64,000 nucleotides of DNA from Vanilla planifolia (GCA_023846275.1 CM043877.1:13375107-13439106), one strand, 5' to 3'; counted from the first letter of the stretch, positions 26,168-40,072 are shown. Made by a program: numbers and translations. Notes: a model not told the origin generated them from the sequence alone.

Positions 26168-29100
26168 AAATAAATCTTGTTTGGTAATATATGTATAAAA
26201 ATAAATTAAAAATAAAGTATTGACATATACATAGAATAAGACATCATATTTGTGTAATATTTAGTGAGAGATAAGATTTATTTATTTGTATACATATTTA
26301 TGCATATAAAATATTGTATTTATGTGTATTATTAGAATCTTTGTCATGTAAAAAGAAAACATGTAAATAAAAATCAAAATAAAAGAAGAAAACAAAGAAT
26401 GGAAAGAATATAAAAGTTGGCTCATTAAGTCATGAGATAAAAGAAATTGGAAAGAGTAAAATTATGGTTTCACTAAAGGTATGATCTAATAAATGAAATG
26501 TTCACTTACATTGAAATTAAACTGGGCTAAGAAATAAAATAAAATAAAATAAAAGTAGCACTAGTAATAAACCAAACCTAAAAAAAGAAAACTAGCAATA
26601 ATAGTAAAATAGGCAAAGAGAAAAAAATGAAACAAAAAGAATTGACTTCGCTAATAAAATGGGCAAGGATGAAAAAAAGAATATAATATTAGTAATATGC
26701 TAGGTCAAGATGATAAAAATTGTAGGATAGTAGTGTTGAGGGAAGATAAGATCCTAATAAAAGAAAAAAAATGAAAACATGAAAGGAACAATAAGAAAGT
26801 AAAAAACAAAAAAAAAAGAAAAAGAAACAAATGAAAAGGACCAATAAAGTTGATAAAAATGAAAATAAAATAATTATTTATATTTGTACAATTACTCTTA
26901 TGATTGCACTCAGAAAGAATCATAAAAAGCAAATTCTGTATGTATTTCAATTGAGCTGTAGATGCTATGATATATTTTATTCAATTTATTGCAAATGTTG
27001 TTTATGTTAATGTTAGTTCAATGCCATTTATGTCATGAATTATTTAATAAAAAATTTTCTCACATCTACTTTGTTTATATTACGAGACATGCCATCACCA
27101 TATTAAGAGGGGTAGAATAAGGTAGCAATGAGAATAATAAGCATCCACTATAAAATAGTGAAAGTTACATATGTATAAGTTTGCATGCATGAATAAAGAA
27201 ATAATGACTTACTTTTGTTTCAATTAAATGTAAAATTATGATTATGAAGAGGTGATGTGTTATATGTTAACTATATTAGAGTAAAAGGAAGAAAAATAGA
27301 GATAGTATAATCATTTCTCATCTATTAAAAAAATACTCTCAACTTTTTATCTAAATGCTTTAATAAATAGTGAAATTAATAATTGATACTGCTAGGGAGT
27401 GACAACTCTAATATAATTTAAGATCAAAAAGGTTAATGTTCTAGGTTTAATGAGCAACCTTGGTAATGATCTTATATGATGTAATGGCTTTGGGGTCTCT
27501 TCTTTGGTCATTAGGGCTTTCACAAACAACATATAGTATCAAGAGTATTTACAAAGTTTTGTTTATACATTAGTTTGTTTTTTAATATTTTAGCATCATT
27601 TACCAAAGGTATATAATGTTTATGATGTATCATCTATAGTGATGCTTTTCCTATATCATATCTAGATGTTTGACCAGCTCCAAATATCAAATATATGTAT
27701 TCACATATTAGAAGTTGAATAACAATCTACATTAAATAGTTATGTTTTTTGTCTATCTTAGAATGATGATGCCTGGGTACTATTCACTCGTTCAAATCCT
27801 TTAACTTGGATGTTTTCCATTTTACTTTGTTACGACATGGAGTCAATACTATTTACTTTTGTACTTGTCATTGTTGGACGAATTACTTCGTTATTGTATT
27901 TGACAAATACATCAACATACAACTAATATGGTATGACCATAGGCGCAATGAATTGTTGGATGTGAAACAAAAGGAATCATGTGTAACTAGAATAAAATTT
28001 TTATATTACAATGCGATATTTCAAGGTTTATATATAATGTATATTTAAAATGAGTGGGGCACTCCAAAAGCCACTATCAGCTAAACAATTTGTACTCTTT
28101 CCAAATATTAATAATAACATATAAGTCATTTTAAAAAAATCAATTATATCAGGGTTATTTATGACTTTAGATGCACATCAAATACATTATTTATTACATG
28201 CTTTGGGTTTAACACTTGTCAACTCGATTACAATTGGTAGCTACTTCGGGCTTTTTAAGAGGCCTTATGTAAAACTTTGAGATAATAAAGAATGATCATT
28301 GCATGATATCTTAAGAAAAGAAATCATCAAACAAGAAGCACCTTTTATTCAAAGCTTTTAAAGCTATAAAAATGAATTATTTTACATCAACTATTGAGAG
28401 AAGATTTTGATCTTTATATGTGATACCATTATCGTAAATGTGAAATCATCTTTTGAGGAAAAAATTTCTTAGTTTGGGATAGGATAATAAAAAGATAATA
28501 AATTGACATAGTGAGATTAAATCATCATAAACATAATATTAAAGTAGTACATTCTTTAATCTTATGTGAGTTAGTAATGAATCAAGTAAAGTTAATAGCC
28601 TTATAGCACCCAAACATGGTGGGAAGTAATCATTGAGTAATATCTTAGAGTAAGAAATGATTGAAAAATGTATGGCTCCTGTTTAAAACTTTTAAAGGTG
28701 TAAAGATGATATGATAATCCATATTTTATTGCTTTAATATTATCGTTAACTTGAATATTTAATAATAAGATTTGAAAGTTTATTTAGAATAAAATAAAAT
28801 AATACTATTTTATACATCTTGAAAAGCTTATCTAACAAAGCACTTTAGATTTGGATGTGAATACATTTTTGAAAAGATCAAGTTGTGAAGAATCCAACGA
28901 TATGTTCATCGCAATTTTTTTAAACCATTAAATTTTCTACAAATTTTTTTAAAAAGAAAGGATAAGTAATATTTATTAAGAGCTTTATTTATTTTTCTTA
29001 AATCACTTTTCTACAAATTTTAATAAACGAGAATATTGTAACATTACTCATTTTTACTCATATCAAAATAAAAGAAATCCTAAAATCAAGTTAAAAAGAT

Positions 29101-30100
29101 TATGATCAGATATGATGAACTTGATCTATTTAATTTCTTAAAATATGCTATTTAAATATTAAAATATTAAAATAATAATAAAATATTAAAAGATTTGTCA
29201 TAAACTTAATTTTGATAAAAAAATATTAATTGAGCATATTAGTTAGAAAAGCTCTAAGAGACAAGTTTAATAATATTTTTTTGAGGCCAATGAAATTTAT
29301 TAAGAATTTTTATAAATTTGAATATAATTATGACGAGCAAATCTATAAATAATAGAAAGTTGACTACAATATGATAAAATTATAATTTTGAAAACTTTGA
29401 TATAATTATAATTGGTTTACCCAAGATGATATTTGCAAATAATAAAATGTTGAGGGGCAGAAAGTTAATTTTCACAATTATGATTTTTATTGACTTCTTA
29501 TGAACATTTGGTGTGACGATAGAAGTGTGTTTCAACAACAATTATTTGGGCAAAATAAATGTGACACAAATAATTGAATAAAAGAATTATTTTTTTATTC
29601 CACACTTACTTAATTTGACCATACACATGTTTTTCCCCAATCCAACTCATTATGAAATTAATAATTATGGCTTTTAACACACTTATAAAAAGATGATATA
29701 GGAGGAATTCAGGATTGAGTCTTTACGTGTAGAGATTGCCAAGAGCTTGAGTGTGTGGAGACCATAAGAGAGCTAAGCAGTGTCTCTAAGACCAACCAAG
29801 ATGAGGTGAGTTAAGGAGGATTTCGATTACTATGCTGTGATTTTTTACCAACAAATGAGAAGAAGCTCAAGTATAACAAGAAAATCATAGGAAAGAGAAG
29901 AAGTTGTGCAAACCTTTAAGAAAACATTCTTGTAGCTTGAGAAGGAGATCAAAAGCAAGGGGAATAAAAAATCTACAACAAGAAAATAGTAAAAGAAATA
30001 GAGCATCAACTAACTAAGAAGGGATAAACATTTAAGTTGATTATTTTATTAAATTTTATTTTTAGTTTTATGCAAATAAGGGTTTGATTAAGTCAAACTC

Positions 30101-30200
30101 AAATCGTACTGGGTAATGAGTATAAGTGTAAAAGTTATTTTTGTTTTATTTAATTTTATCTTATGATGTAAATCGTACTAGGTAATGAGTATAAAAGTTA
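30101..30200 (+). repeat. Short direct repeat, period 69 bp
   Basis: AAATCGTACTGGGTAATGAG at 30101 recurs as AAATCGTACTAGGTAATGAG at 30170, each followed by TATA and AAAAGTTA. This is probably a sub-repeat of an LTR-like element. Confidence 0.8.
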
Positions 30201-31569
30201 ATGGATTGAATCACACACATAATATTCATAGCATATTAGTATGATTAATGGATTAGGTCAGTAGACTAGTGAAAAAAATAAGAATCATTCAATAGAATGC
30301 AATTAATCGTATTATATGATCACTAAGGAATAAAAGCAAATAATTGATCAAAAATTTAGATCATATAGGTACGATGAATGAAATTATATTATATGATTGA
30401 GATTGTTGTTTACTTAAGGATTGGATGAATCAGTTAAAAGGATCGTGCAGAGGGACTTATATAGAATATCGTATAACATGATGTAGTTAATGATATTGGA
30501 TGATCAGTCAGAACTATAGATAAAATGATTAACTTGAAAAAGATAAAAATTTGTATTTAAACTTATATATTATGTAACATCATAAAATGTAATGTCATTA
30601 TGATATATTAATGTAGAAAATATAAATGATCAAAGGAGATTGTATTATATAAAAGGAGAAATGGTGAATCTAACATATAATTTAATTAAGCTATCATAGT
30701 AATATGTCTAATTAGTAAGGTGACAAGATGGAGAAAGAATAAAAATTATATAATATGATGTTATGGATTATATTGGATGATCATTGAGTAATAAAAAATT
30801 TACTAAAGTAACGAGAGAATGTATGGTAAGATTCTTGTGACCCATATGTTAGAAGTTATAAGAATAATAGAATATTGGTTTTATAAATCAGATAGTATAA
30901 TTAGATAATTATACAACTATAATATATCCCAAAAAGTTTATTTACTTGTGATTGTATAGCACGATAGAGAACCATACAAGTATGATCTAGAACAACGACT
31001 TAAGGATTTAAAAAGAATTGATATGATTTTAATTACTTATTAAACATATTACATATAAGATAAATATCAATTATTATTTATATACATGATGTTATAATAA
31101 ATTAATAAAAGATTAAGATTAAAAAAGAAAGCTAAATTTCAAATTCAATTAGATAAACTTATTAAATATAATATAAATATATAAGTAAACTACTTTCTAT
31201 ATTATTCATAAAATAATATTTTTTTCATATTATCTTTGATTAAAGTATCAAGAATATTAGAATATGTTTTATATAAATCTTGTAATTTTATGATTATTTT
31301 ATTAGATTATCTTATTTTTATATATTACTTTGTTATGAGAAATATTATTTGTGTTATTCTTTTTATCATTATTTAACAAAAATATTAACGTATAATATAA
31401 TGAGAAATTTTATCATTTAATGGATAAATAATGAATTGAATATCTAGTATTCCTAATTATCAATTAAGAAAATAAAATAAAATGATTGGTATGATCATGA
31501 ATATATTATTGTCAAATATTTTTAGACTATATTTGGCCTCAAATGTTACAAATATAAATGGTACAGAGA

Positions 31570-31860
31570 AAGGATAATTTAAGGTTAGGATAATTGATCA
31601 ATATGTATAGGGTTCTATTATATATGATACAATACAATGATAGCTTAAGACTATGATAACTCATCTATATCTATATAATTATATTATACATGATATAATA
31701 TAAGAATAACTTTGGTTTAGAATAGCATATCTATATATGCATAATTCTAATATACATAATATAAGAAAAAGATAACCCAAAGTGAGGATAGCCTATCTAT
31801 ATCTACACAATTATACTATACATGATATAGGGCAAGGACAACTTAATTTTTGAAAAGATA
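31570..31860 (+). repeat. Four diverged tandem units of about 66 bp
   Basis: Units share ATCTATATCTA, CAATTATA or AATTCTA, TATACATGATATA and a following AAGGATAA/AAGAATAAC phrase. They begin near 31591, 31658, 31727 and 31793. The sub-repeat structure suits a decayed LTR or satellite-like block. Confidence 0.8.
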
Positions 31861-34597
31861 CTCTATTATGAGATCTATATTATTGGTATTAAGTTTAGAG
31901 GATAATGACATAATGGAGCTAGAATTTGGGACATGTCTAAACATATTAGAAAAAAAAGGAATGAAAAAATAATAAACTTATTTTCATAAGTAAATTATTG
32001 AGTCTTAAAAATTATATCGAGAGATAAGGAAACTAAAAAATATACCTATGAATGTTCATATTTTCTATTAGATTTATTGATTTTCTTATATAATAGATTA
32101 TTTTATTATGGATATTATTTTTTTATTATCAAGTCACAATTATATCTTTTTATGATAATATTATTTTTATGTGTTGTTACCTAATTAATTTGTTTATCGA
32201 GCTATTTAGATTGTCAACAATATTTATATTATAGGTAAAGCATTTATTATATTAAGAGATGTGAACTTATATAATATGAATGAGAATTTTACTTATTAAC
32301 TAGCACAATGGTTAATTTTTAATGTATTTCTATACTAAGCACATATTTGAATCTATATAAACTTGTTATAGTATTTGTTTTTAATTTAATAGTTATTTAT
32401 ATGATTATAATTTGACCATTTATTTAGATTGATCTTTTATGAATTTTATTTGTTATACTCAATAAACATTGGACATATGGAGTTTTTATTTAACTCTTTA
32501 TTTTATCCCATCCTAATTGCTTTCAAGTCTTCATTAGATCATTTGATACTCATCAAACATTGATTAGAGCATCTGATGTGCATCTTATAAAGACTTAAGA
32601 CCCAAAATATAAAAGTTATTGGACCACACTCCTTCAAATCGATCATGTAATGTTCATTTAAAGCTAGATGTTTCATTAATTTATAGGTTTTAATCTCTTA
32701 TATGTTCATGTTTGAGTTCACATCACTCACCAAAATGCAAACAGCATACTTTAGACTCTCATACAAGCCCATTGATGCATTTTCAACTTGTAGCTCACTA
32801 GATCCTTCCCAAACAAAAAAAATAACTCATAAGGTTTCCCTCACTTCTTTCACAATTTTTTTCATTATGATTCTACTCTAAATTGGATTCTTTATGTTAA
32901 ACTCTTCGTTTCTTCTCATTTCTCTCGTTTGTCCTAGAGCCTCTGCACTATCCACATTCTTACTCCCTTCAATTAAGTTAAATAATTTTAATGATTATTA
33001 GAATATCTTTTTTATATAAATTTATATAAATCATGTTCTTTAAATTTTTTATTTCAAACAACTTCAATAATTTATTTGATTATTTTTAAAATAAGATTCT
33101 TAAAGCTCTATATTTCTATATTAACCTCATAATTTTCTCATATTGTTTGATATTTTCATCATTTGTTTGACAATAACATGTTGATAATCAAAATTGTTAA
33201 TTCCCAACCAGTTTTGATCATTTATTTTATGATTAACTTACTTTCAATCTTAATGAGATTATAATCACTAAATTCGTTATAGCTCATTTTTGATATTCAA
33301 CTCCCATGTTTGTCAATCTTCCCTATATGTCGTTTTGTCGTGACAAATGAAAATATCTTAATAGGCTATTTTTCATTCAACTCAAAATATATCAAAACTT
33401 ATATTAATACTTATCTTTTCAATTCTTTAAGTAATCCCAAAAGCTTCTGAATATTATAGTAAATCTAGAGCACCAATATTCAAGATTTCTTCTACTAAAC
33501 TTTTACTCGATTTTTCTTTGTTTTTCTTTTAGATTTTGAGTCTTTCTCTCTCTTTACATCTCTTTCTTTTTTGTTCATCAAGAAGCATTGTAATTGAGGT
33601 GTGACCCAAAAGAATTAAAAGTTCTTTTTGTTACAATAAATCTTTTTTCCATGGTTTGAAGAAATTTCACATTAATAAATATTTTGATCTCTCATTTTTC
33701 TTTGATGAACCACATTGATATGCACTCCCCATTTTGATTAAGATGCTCAATTTCCTTAATCTCATACTTAATTCTCCTCTCTCAAATTCCTCAAATATTT
33801 AAAAAAAAAAACTTTCTTTTAAGAACATTTCTTTATAAAATGGTAATATCAATCTTTCTTTATTTGTTAACTATTTCTTTTATAAACATATGAAATTGAT
33901 TCTCATAAATCAGAATTAGGCCACCAACCCTCGTCTTTATTTGCATCTTATTTTATTTGTTAATGTCACATTAAATCTAATGACCCTTTAAGAAGATATT
34001 ATATTTAATATATAATATCACCTATCTTCTCATTAAAGTATTAATAAAAGATTGTTTTGATAATATTAAATCAATAACAAAAAATATTAATGAAATTTAA
34101 ATCACATATATTTTTTAAAATATTAACATTTAAATAACAATATTATTGAAATAAAATTTAATTATATATTTTTATAACACTTGTATAAAGTTATTTTTGG
34201 TATGATGTCTTTTAAAATAAATAAATAAAAAATCTTTTTTTAAAGTGATTTTTTATGAGTAATCTTTTGAAAAAAAAAAAAAATGCTTTTAAAAGACGAT
34301 TTAAAAAGTATTTTAAGTGTAATAATGTGTTTCAAAGGACTACTTTCATGCAATGGGAAATGAAATATTGCCCTTTTATGTAAAGTAGGATAAGAACAAG
34401 GCTTTAATTGCAAAAAGTCGTTGGCAGATCTCAGGTTAATTTCGACCAGCCGGCCTTACATTTCGTACAAACTTCCTCTGGTACCATCAGATCTCGGAGT
34501 AATCACAAATTTCGCGTCACATTGGAAATAAACGGTCTAGATAAAGAAAGGCCCTACTGAATAATGTTGGGTGGTCCGTCGTGGCGTCTTTTTTTGC

Positions 34598-34603
34598 CAC
34601 GTG
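34598..34603. promoter_or_regulatory. G-box (CACGTG) upstream of the ARM-repeat gene
   Basis: GCCACGTGTT carries a palindromic CACGTG core about 130 bases upstream of the TATA box. bZIP/bHLH binding is inferred from the motif. Confidence 0.5.
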
Positions 34604-34730
34604 TTGTTGGCTGGGCCAAAAAAAAAATAGACCGAACGATGGGTAAGGAGATGACCGACAACGGAGCCGTTTGATTGGCGGTGACGGAGAATGCTTTCCG
34701 TTAAAAGCAGTTAGTTTGCACTAGTATTGG

Positions 34731-34737
34731 TATATAA
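34731..34737 (+). promoter_or_regulatory. TATA box overlapping the first in-frame ATG
   Basis: TATATAA at 34731-34737; its last A is the A of the ATG at 34737. A transcript starting about 30 bases downstream would lack that ATG. The next in-frame ATG at 34794 then becomes the likely start. Confidence 0.55.
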
Positions 34738-37700
34738 TGGGCGGACGAATCCTTTCTGCGATTCCTAGGGCGTGGATTAGGGTGAGAGAGCTCATGGAGG
34801 CGTCTGTATCAGGAGAGGATTCCGGCGACTACGGCTGTGGAATTGGGACGTTGCATATTGCTGATTTAATGGAGAGAGTTGGGTCCATTGACGAGGAGTG
34901 CAGGATAGAGGCGGCGAGGGAGATCCGGTGGCTGACGAAGGCATCCTCTAAGAATCGACGGCAGCTCGCCGGGGCCGTGGAGCCTCTTGTCTCCATGCTC
35001 AGGTTGGGAAGTCAGGAGGCTGCCGAGGTAGCCATGTTTGCGTTGCTTAATCTCGCCGTCAAGGACGAAAGGTGTGAGCTTTAGCACTAAATTAAATGGT
35101 GAATATTACAATTTTTGTTATCTGAATAGTCAATTTTTTTTTCGTTTTCTTTCTCTTTGACTGCTATCGAGTTTGGCAAGAATTTACTGAAAATTATCTT
35201 TTTTTTTAACATAGCCTGGAATGTCTTGCCTCATCCCTGTGACTATCTCAGGGATATTTGTCCTGATCTTTTTGCCTAGGTTGATTTTATTTATCTATTT
35301 ATTTTTTTTGTAGACGTTTTGGAGATTCTATATTAGTATGCACGGATCCTACTATCGATTGGAAGGTTTGGCATAGTAGTTTTAGAGTTTTTAGCAATCC
35401 AGATCATCTAAGTGGGCTCTTCGAATTAAGTATACGCACTTGAAGAACCAGGTATTCTCTCTACAGTGGGTTAGATTTGTACGGGGAACACTATACAACT
35501 TAGGGGGACTAATCGTGAATAAAAACTCTTTTTGATTCCTTTTAGTTTGGCTCAATTTTATTGATTATGATCAATGGGAATAAGTTTTTCTTGTCTTTGG
35601 ACTCGAAGAATGCTTCATGGAATGCATACTTTGTAAGAAGTAGGCCGCATAGAGATGCAACATAAGTTGCAGACGCTATAACATGATTACTTCCCACCTC
35701 ATCTTCTTTGCTTGAACAAGGAAAGAATCGAGATTTTAGACTATTTATTTAGTCTTTTGGGTTTTATCTGTCCTAGTTATTTCCCATAGATAGAGAGAGA
35801 ATTTTGTTCATCCTTTTTTTTTTTTTTTTTTTTGCAGCAGTCTTATTAAGACCTAGAAATTGTTAACCTAGTCAATTTTTAGGGGATATGAAGTTGAGCA
35901 CTTCTCAAGGTTTTGTTGTCCATTTGGTGTTTTAGTTTTAATGGCCATGGATTGGTTGTCAAATTGTTGTCCTATTGATGTTATTATGTCCATTTTGTTT
36001 ATCAATTACAACTAAACTCTACAAATGAACTAAGAAATTCATTTAAGATTTGTTTTTATTATATTTTAAGAAATACTTATTGGCTGCTTTTATGTTTTAA
36101 TAGAGAAAGTTATTCAATACTGTTTATTTGAAAAAATACACATTTGCTCACTTCTAACAATTTTTTTCGTAAATAGATTTTAAAAGGAACTTCTTATCAG
36201 CAGCTTTTTGAACCATAGAAGTTGTGAGAAAGCGACAAGTCAACTTCCGTTCATCCCGATTGCTATGGTTGAATCAAACAAAGGTGGAAATTTCGGAATC
36301 TTGATTTTAATTTATGGGGTTTTAACTCTCATTGGCTTTTAGCATAAATAGAGAGAGAAGACTATGTATCCTTAAATTGTTTTAAGGAAACATATAAAGA
36401 TATAAAATTGAAGCTTTGGTCAAGTCACTCTTTTTGGGACATAAATTAGATACTTTTCAAGGGTTTGTGTTTCTTTTATGATCTTAACTTTTGAATTGCA
36501 ATGGATTGATTTTCCAATTGTTAGCCTATTAGTGTTGTTATATGTTAAAAAATTTTATGTGAATTAAACAACAACAAAGATTTCAGAGTGTTAATTTAGT
36601 CTTTTGCATTTAAAGATCCAAAGTTCATATTGTTCTAAATGTGTTTTGGTTGAAGTGAGAATATATAGGAGATGAAGATGCACGATAGTCTTTGTGGTTT
36701 GAAGATTAGGAAAGTTAGGATGTTGGCCATAACACCACCTATATCCATCCAAAAGCAATGCCATGATATGGCTATCATAAGACAGAGAAAGCTATGCAAT
36801 CAGTTCACTATTAGATATTGTTGAAATAATTATGAGTGTTGGGAGATCTATCATGCCATTACTAATGTTGTCACGATGATTGTGGATGTAATGGGACTTG
36901 CCTCACAATCTCACCCATCAAGCTTCTTCATATCCTACAAAACTACAAGACATGTTCACATCAAAAAGGGGGGATATAAGTTCTTTTAAGAAGAAGAGGA
37001 TCAAGAATCCACTAGAGAAACATCTCAACCATCTTCTAAGTGTACTATAGAAAATTTAAGAACCATTCTTAGTGTTGCTTCATGCCTTTTGTGAGAACTC
37101 TATGTCCCATTCATCTTGTAAATTCTCAAATTCACACGAGGTTGTCATTATATTCTTAATTCATAAGTCGTCATTCGGCACTCAATTCTTTATTTTTTTT
37201 CTCTAGTTGAAGGTGATTTCCACATCATACTTTTGTCTTCCTCTCTTCTAGTGGAGCACAACACACAATCCTCATTTATTGTATGATCTTTTGCATATCC
37301 TGTGAAAGTGTGAGGCACGTTCACACAAAAGATAGATATAAGAAAACTTTCAAGGGAGGAAAAAGGCAATCAATAATCCACTAGAAATAGCTTGAACATC
37401 GTTTTATTGACCTTGTAAAAATCTCAAGTTTGTGTTGGCACGAGGCTATCATTTTACTCTAACTTAATAATTGGTCATTCAGCACTCGACACTTTGTTTT
37501 TGTCCCTCAGTTGAAGGTGTTTTTCCACATGAAACTCTTGTACACCTTCCCTTTTGTAGTACTCTCTTTTGTGGGGTAAGGCCGTGCTAGTTCCATCCTG
37601 CCAAAGCTTGTTCTTAAATTGAAGTATCAAAATTCCTTTGATTTATTTTTCAATGTTGAACTTTTGATGTAGCTCCATTGGATACTAGATAAAAAAATAT

Positions 37701-39467
37701 CTCAAATTGAGATTGGTGGAATTGTTGTTTGATTTAAAACATGGTTCATTACTTGTGGATATGCAAAACAATATGTGAGCATTCAACAGATCAAGCTTGG
37801 GAAACTTATGATGTATGTGCTGCAAAACCTAGAAGTATGTTTTAATTACACCAGGAAGATAGCAAGAGGACTATCAATAGGAAGATAATATATCAGGAAT
37901 CAGGCATAGGAAGTTTGAGAATGATGATGTGTAGTATAAGAAGAACCATTAAGGACAGTAGAACTAATTAATGTAAAAGAATTCAGAAGTAATGTGGCTA
38001 GTTGTTCTACATAAAGCTCAGTGTTAACTTGGGTCTACATATTCTCATATACTTGGCTTTTGAGTTTGTGGATTCAAGGAAGATGCTACATATATCTAAA
38101 TGTTGTACAAAAAATGCATTATCAGCCTATTTTAATATGCAAAAATGAGATCCTTATCATGGATATTTCTTAAACATGAGAGCGTATGTAATTAAAATAG
38201 AATCTTTGGGCTGAATATCTTGGAGAGCAAAAGGCAAAAGTATATTGGACCAAGCTAATGTGAAAGAAATAGACAGAAAGTTAAGCTTGGCCATAGTTAA
38301 AAGTTGGTGGAAGATGTCTAAGGTAGTTCTAAAAAGTCTTAACGCCAGATTAAGGACGGCGAAGGTATATTGGAAAAGATGCTTAAGCATGAAAGCTTTC
38401 CTTTTTGCAACAGAGGTCGAGTGGCAACAACGAAGAATTGCTATGCTAGGACAAATGAACCAGAAATATGCCTAAGTATTCTCTATCTTCTGTTCTTATT
38501 GCTCTCTTAAAAGTGAAATTTTTTCTTTTATTATTAAATTATGTATACTTCTATTTTGTATTCTCAAGTTGCTGGCTTGAACAGCTCCTTAATCCCTTAT
38601 TAACTCAGGAACAAGATCAAGATTGTCGAAGCTGGAGGACTTGGCCCGCTTCTCTGGTTTCTGCAGTCACAAGACCCGACTTTGCAAGAGTATGCTACTG
38701 CATCTCTCCACACCTTGTCTGCCTCTTCAAAGAACAAAGTTCCCATCTGCACAGCAGGCGCAATCCCTCTTCTTGTTGAGATCCTTACAGATGGAACCCA
38801 ACAAGCCAAGGTAGACGCAGCTGCTACTCTCTTCAACCTATCCATGGCTCCGGAGAACCTTGCCACCATACTCTCATCCAACACCATTCCTGCCATCATA
38901 AACTATCTGAAAAGCAACAAGAAATCCTCCAAAACAGCTGAGAAGTGCTGTGCTATCATAGAGGCTTTGTTAAGTTCAAGTCAGGAAAGCACCGCCAAGG
39001 CATTGGCATCCCTGGACGGCGGAGTTCTCTCGGTGGTTGAAGTACTCGAAGAAGGCTCGGTTTTGGGACGAGAACATGCCGTCGGTGCTCTGTTAACCAT
39101 GTGCCGAACCGACCGCCAAAAATATCGGGAGGTCATCCTCAACGAAGGCGTCGTGCCGGGCCTTCTTGAGCTTACGGTTCAAGGAACTCACACTGCACAG
39201 GCCAAAGCCCGCGAGCTTCTCCAACTGCTTAGAGACTCTCCCAACCAGCGTTCGGAGCTTCACACGGACACCCTTGAGAACGTAGTATGCAGCATTGTTT
39301 CGAGGATCGACGCCGACGACCACGTTGGCGTCGCTCTGGCTAAGAAGATGCTTGCAGAGATGGTGCAGGTCAGCATGGAACGGAGCCTGCGGCATTTGCA
39401 GCAGAGGGCCTTGGTTTGCACCCCGACAGAGCTCCCATGCTGCTCCTCTCAAGTTAGTTTGAAGTAG
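34737..39467 (+). CDS. ARM-repeat protein (U-box 4/45-like, without U-box), two exons
   Basis: Exon 1 is 34737-35071 and exon 2 is 38609-39467. The splice joins AAAG|GTGTGA to CTCAG|GAACAAG inside an Arg codon and gives LLNLAVKDERNKIKIVEAGG, the usual ARM sequence. The joined ORF is 397 residues, or 378 if translation begins at Met20 (34794), which I prefer because of the TATA position. Consecutive ARM repeats run from about residue 55 to 320: PLVSMLR, GPLLWFLQS, GAIPLLVEILTDG, IPAIINYLKS, GGVLSVVEVLEEGS and GVVPGLLELTVQG. The C-terminus has DTLENVVCSI, KKMLAEMVQVSMERSLRHLQ and QRALVCTPTELP, strongly typical of this plant subfamily. No U-box lies upstream, so ubiquitin-ligase activity should not be assumed; a protein-binding scaffold role is inferred from the repeats. 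The gene appears intact. Confidence 0.93.
36925..37570 (+). repeat. Diverged tandem duplication inside the ARM-gene intron
   Basis: Two blocks of about 300 bases share, in order: CATATCCT, GTTCACA, GATATAAG, AATCCACTAGA, CACGAGG-T-TCATT, TCATTC-GCACTC and AGTTGAAGGTG-TTTCCACAT. Copies start near 36930 and 37290. Divergence is considerable. Origin unknown, possibly a retroelement piece. Confidence 0.7.
38245..38475 (+). other. Unrecognised 76-codon ORF in the intron, just before exon 2
   Basis: It reads MDQANVKEIDRKLSLAIVKS, then WWKMSKVVLKSLNARLRTAK and more. Composition is lysine/leucine-rich and more protein-like than other chance ORFs nearby. It ends about 130 bases before exon 2. I do not recognise a family. 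It may be a retroelement or gene fragment, or chance. Confidence 0.25.
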
Positions 39468-40060
39468 TTTGGCTTGGGGATTTCCATCCTTGATGACATC
39501 GAAGAAGGATGAAATGCCAGTCCAGGCCATGGAGGTAACTGGTGACTGGTTAAGTTGTCTATATTTCATTTCATTGTTCAGTGTGTACAGTCAAAGAAAG
39601 ACGTTGGGCATATCGTTTTCTTGGACGTGTTGTATTATGAAACCTTTAAAGGTTATAGAAATCAAAGCTTTTTGCTTTTCAATTCTTGAACCAAGTCTGT
39701 CAAACAAAACGGAAAGCACAACTATAACATAATCATTTCTTTCGATTTATTTTACTTTAGAAATGATGATATGTATGATCATTATGTGTAAGCAATCAAA
39801 ATGACTTGTATACCAAAGCTTTAGAACTGATATTTGACTCATACTTTGAAGAACCTTTAATCTTTACACAAAACTCTCACCTTTAAATTTGAATGCAATC
39901 CAATACGTTAAGCTACAAGAAGTAGAGTAATTTAATCGTTAACATTATTAATTTTAATGCGCTTTATATTAATTCTTTAATGAGAGAATTCAACCCAAAT
40001 TATTTCCCATTGGGAGGCCCAGCCCATGTAGAGTCTTTACGTTTGCAGCCATTAAATATC
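39468..40060. other. 3' untranslated region and spacer
   Basis: The first 250 bases are less AT-rich and probably form the 3' UTR of the ARM-repeat gene. The 87-codon ORF here directly follows the stop and has no features of a protein. Confidence 0.5.
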
Positions 40061-40072
40061 AGTTTAATCGAA

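Larger units (their letters stand above)
21722..34430. other. Gene desert rich in old, repeat-like sequence
   Basis: Nearly 13 kb without a supportable gene. Several tandem and direct repeats occur and are listed separately. Stretches at about 25-26 kb, 27.4-28.8 kb and 29.7-32.3 kb carry recurring phrases of the type ATGATC...TATATGATA and look like decayed LTRs. Near 27528, TAGTATCAAGAGTA resembles the tRNA-Met primer binding site TGGTATCAGAGC, but no LTR pair was established. Confidence 0.5.
35072..38608 (+). other. 3.5-kb intron of the ARM-repeat gene
   Basis: GT at 35072 and AG at 38607-38608. It contains a long T tract followed by GCAG at about 35813-35838 that could act as a cryptic 3' splice site, an old duplicated block at 36.9-37.6 kb, and a 76-codon ORF (38245-38475) of unknown origin. 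No transposon ends were identified. Confidence 0.88.

Noticed and set aside
27400..27560. Possible LTR end and primer binding site (TAGTATCAAGAGTA)
   Set aside because: Two or more mismatches to the tRNA-Met site and no matching LTR pair or gag frame nearby, so it is not listed as an element.
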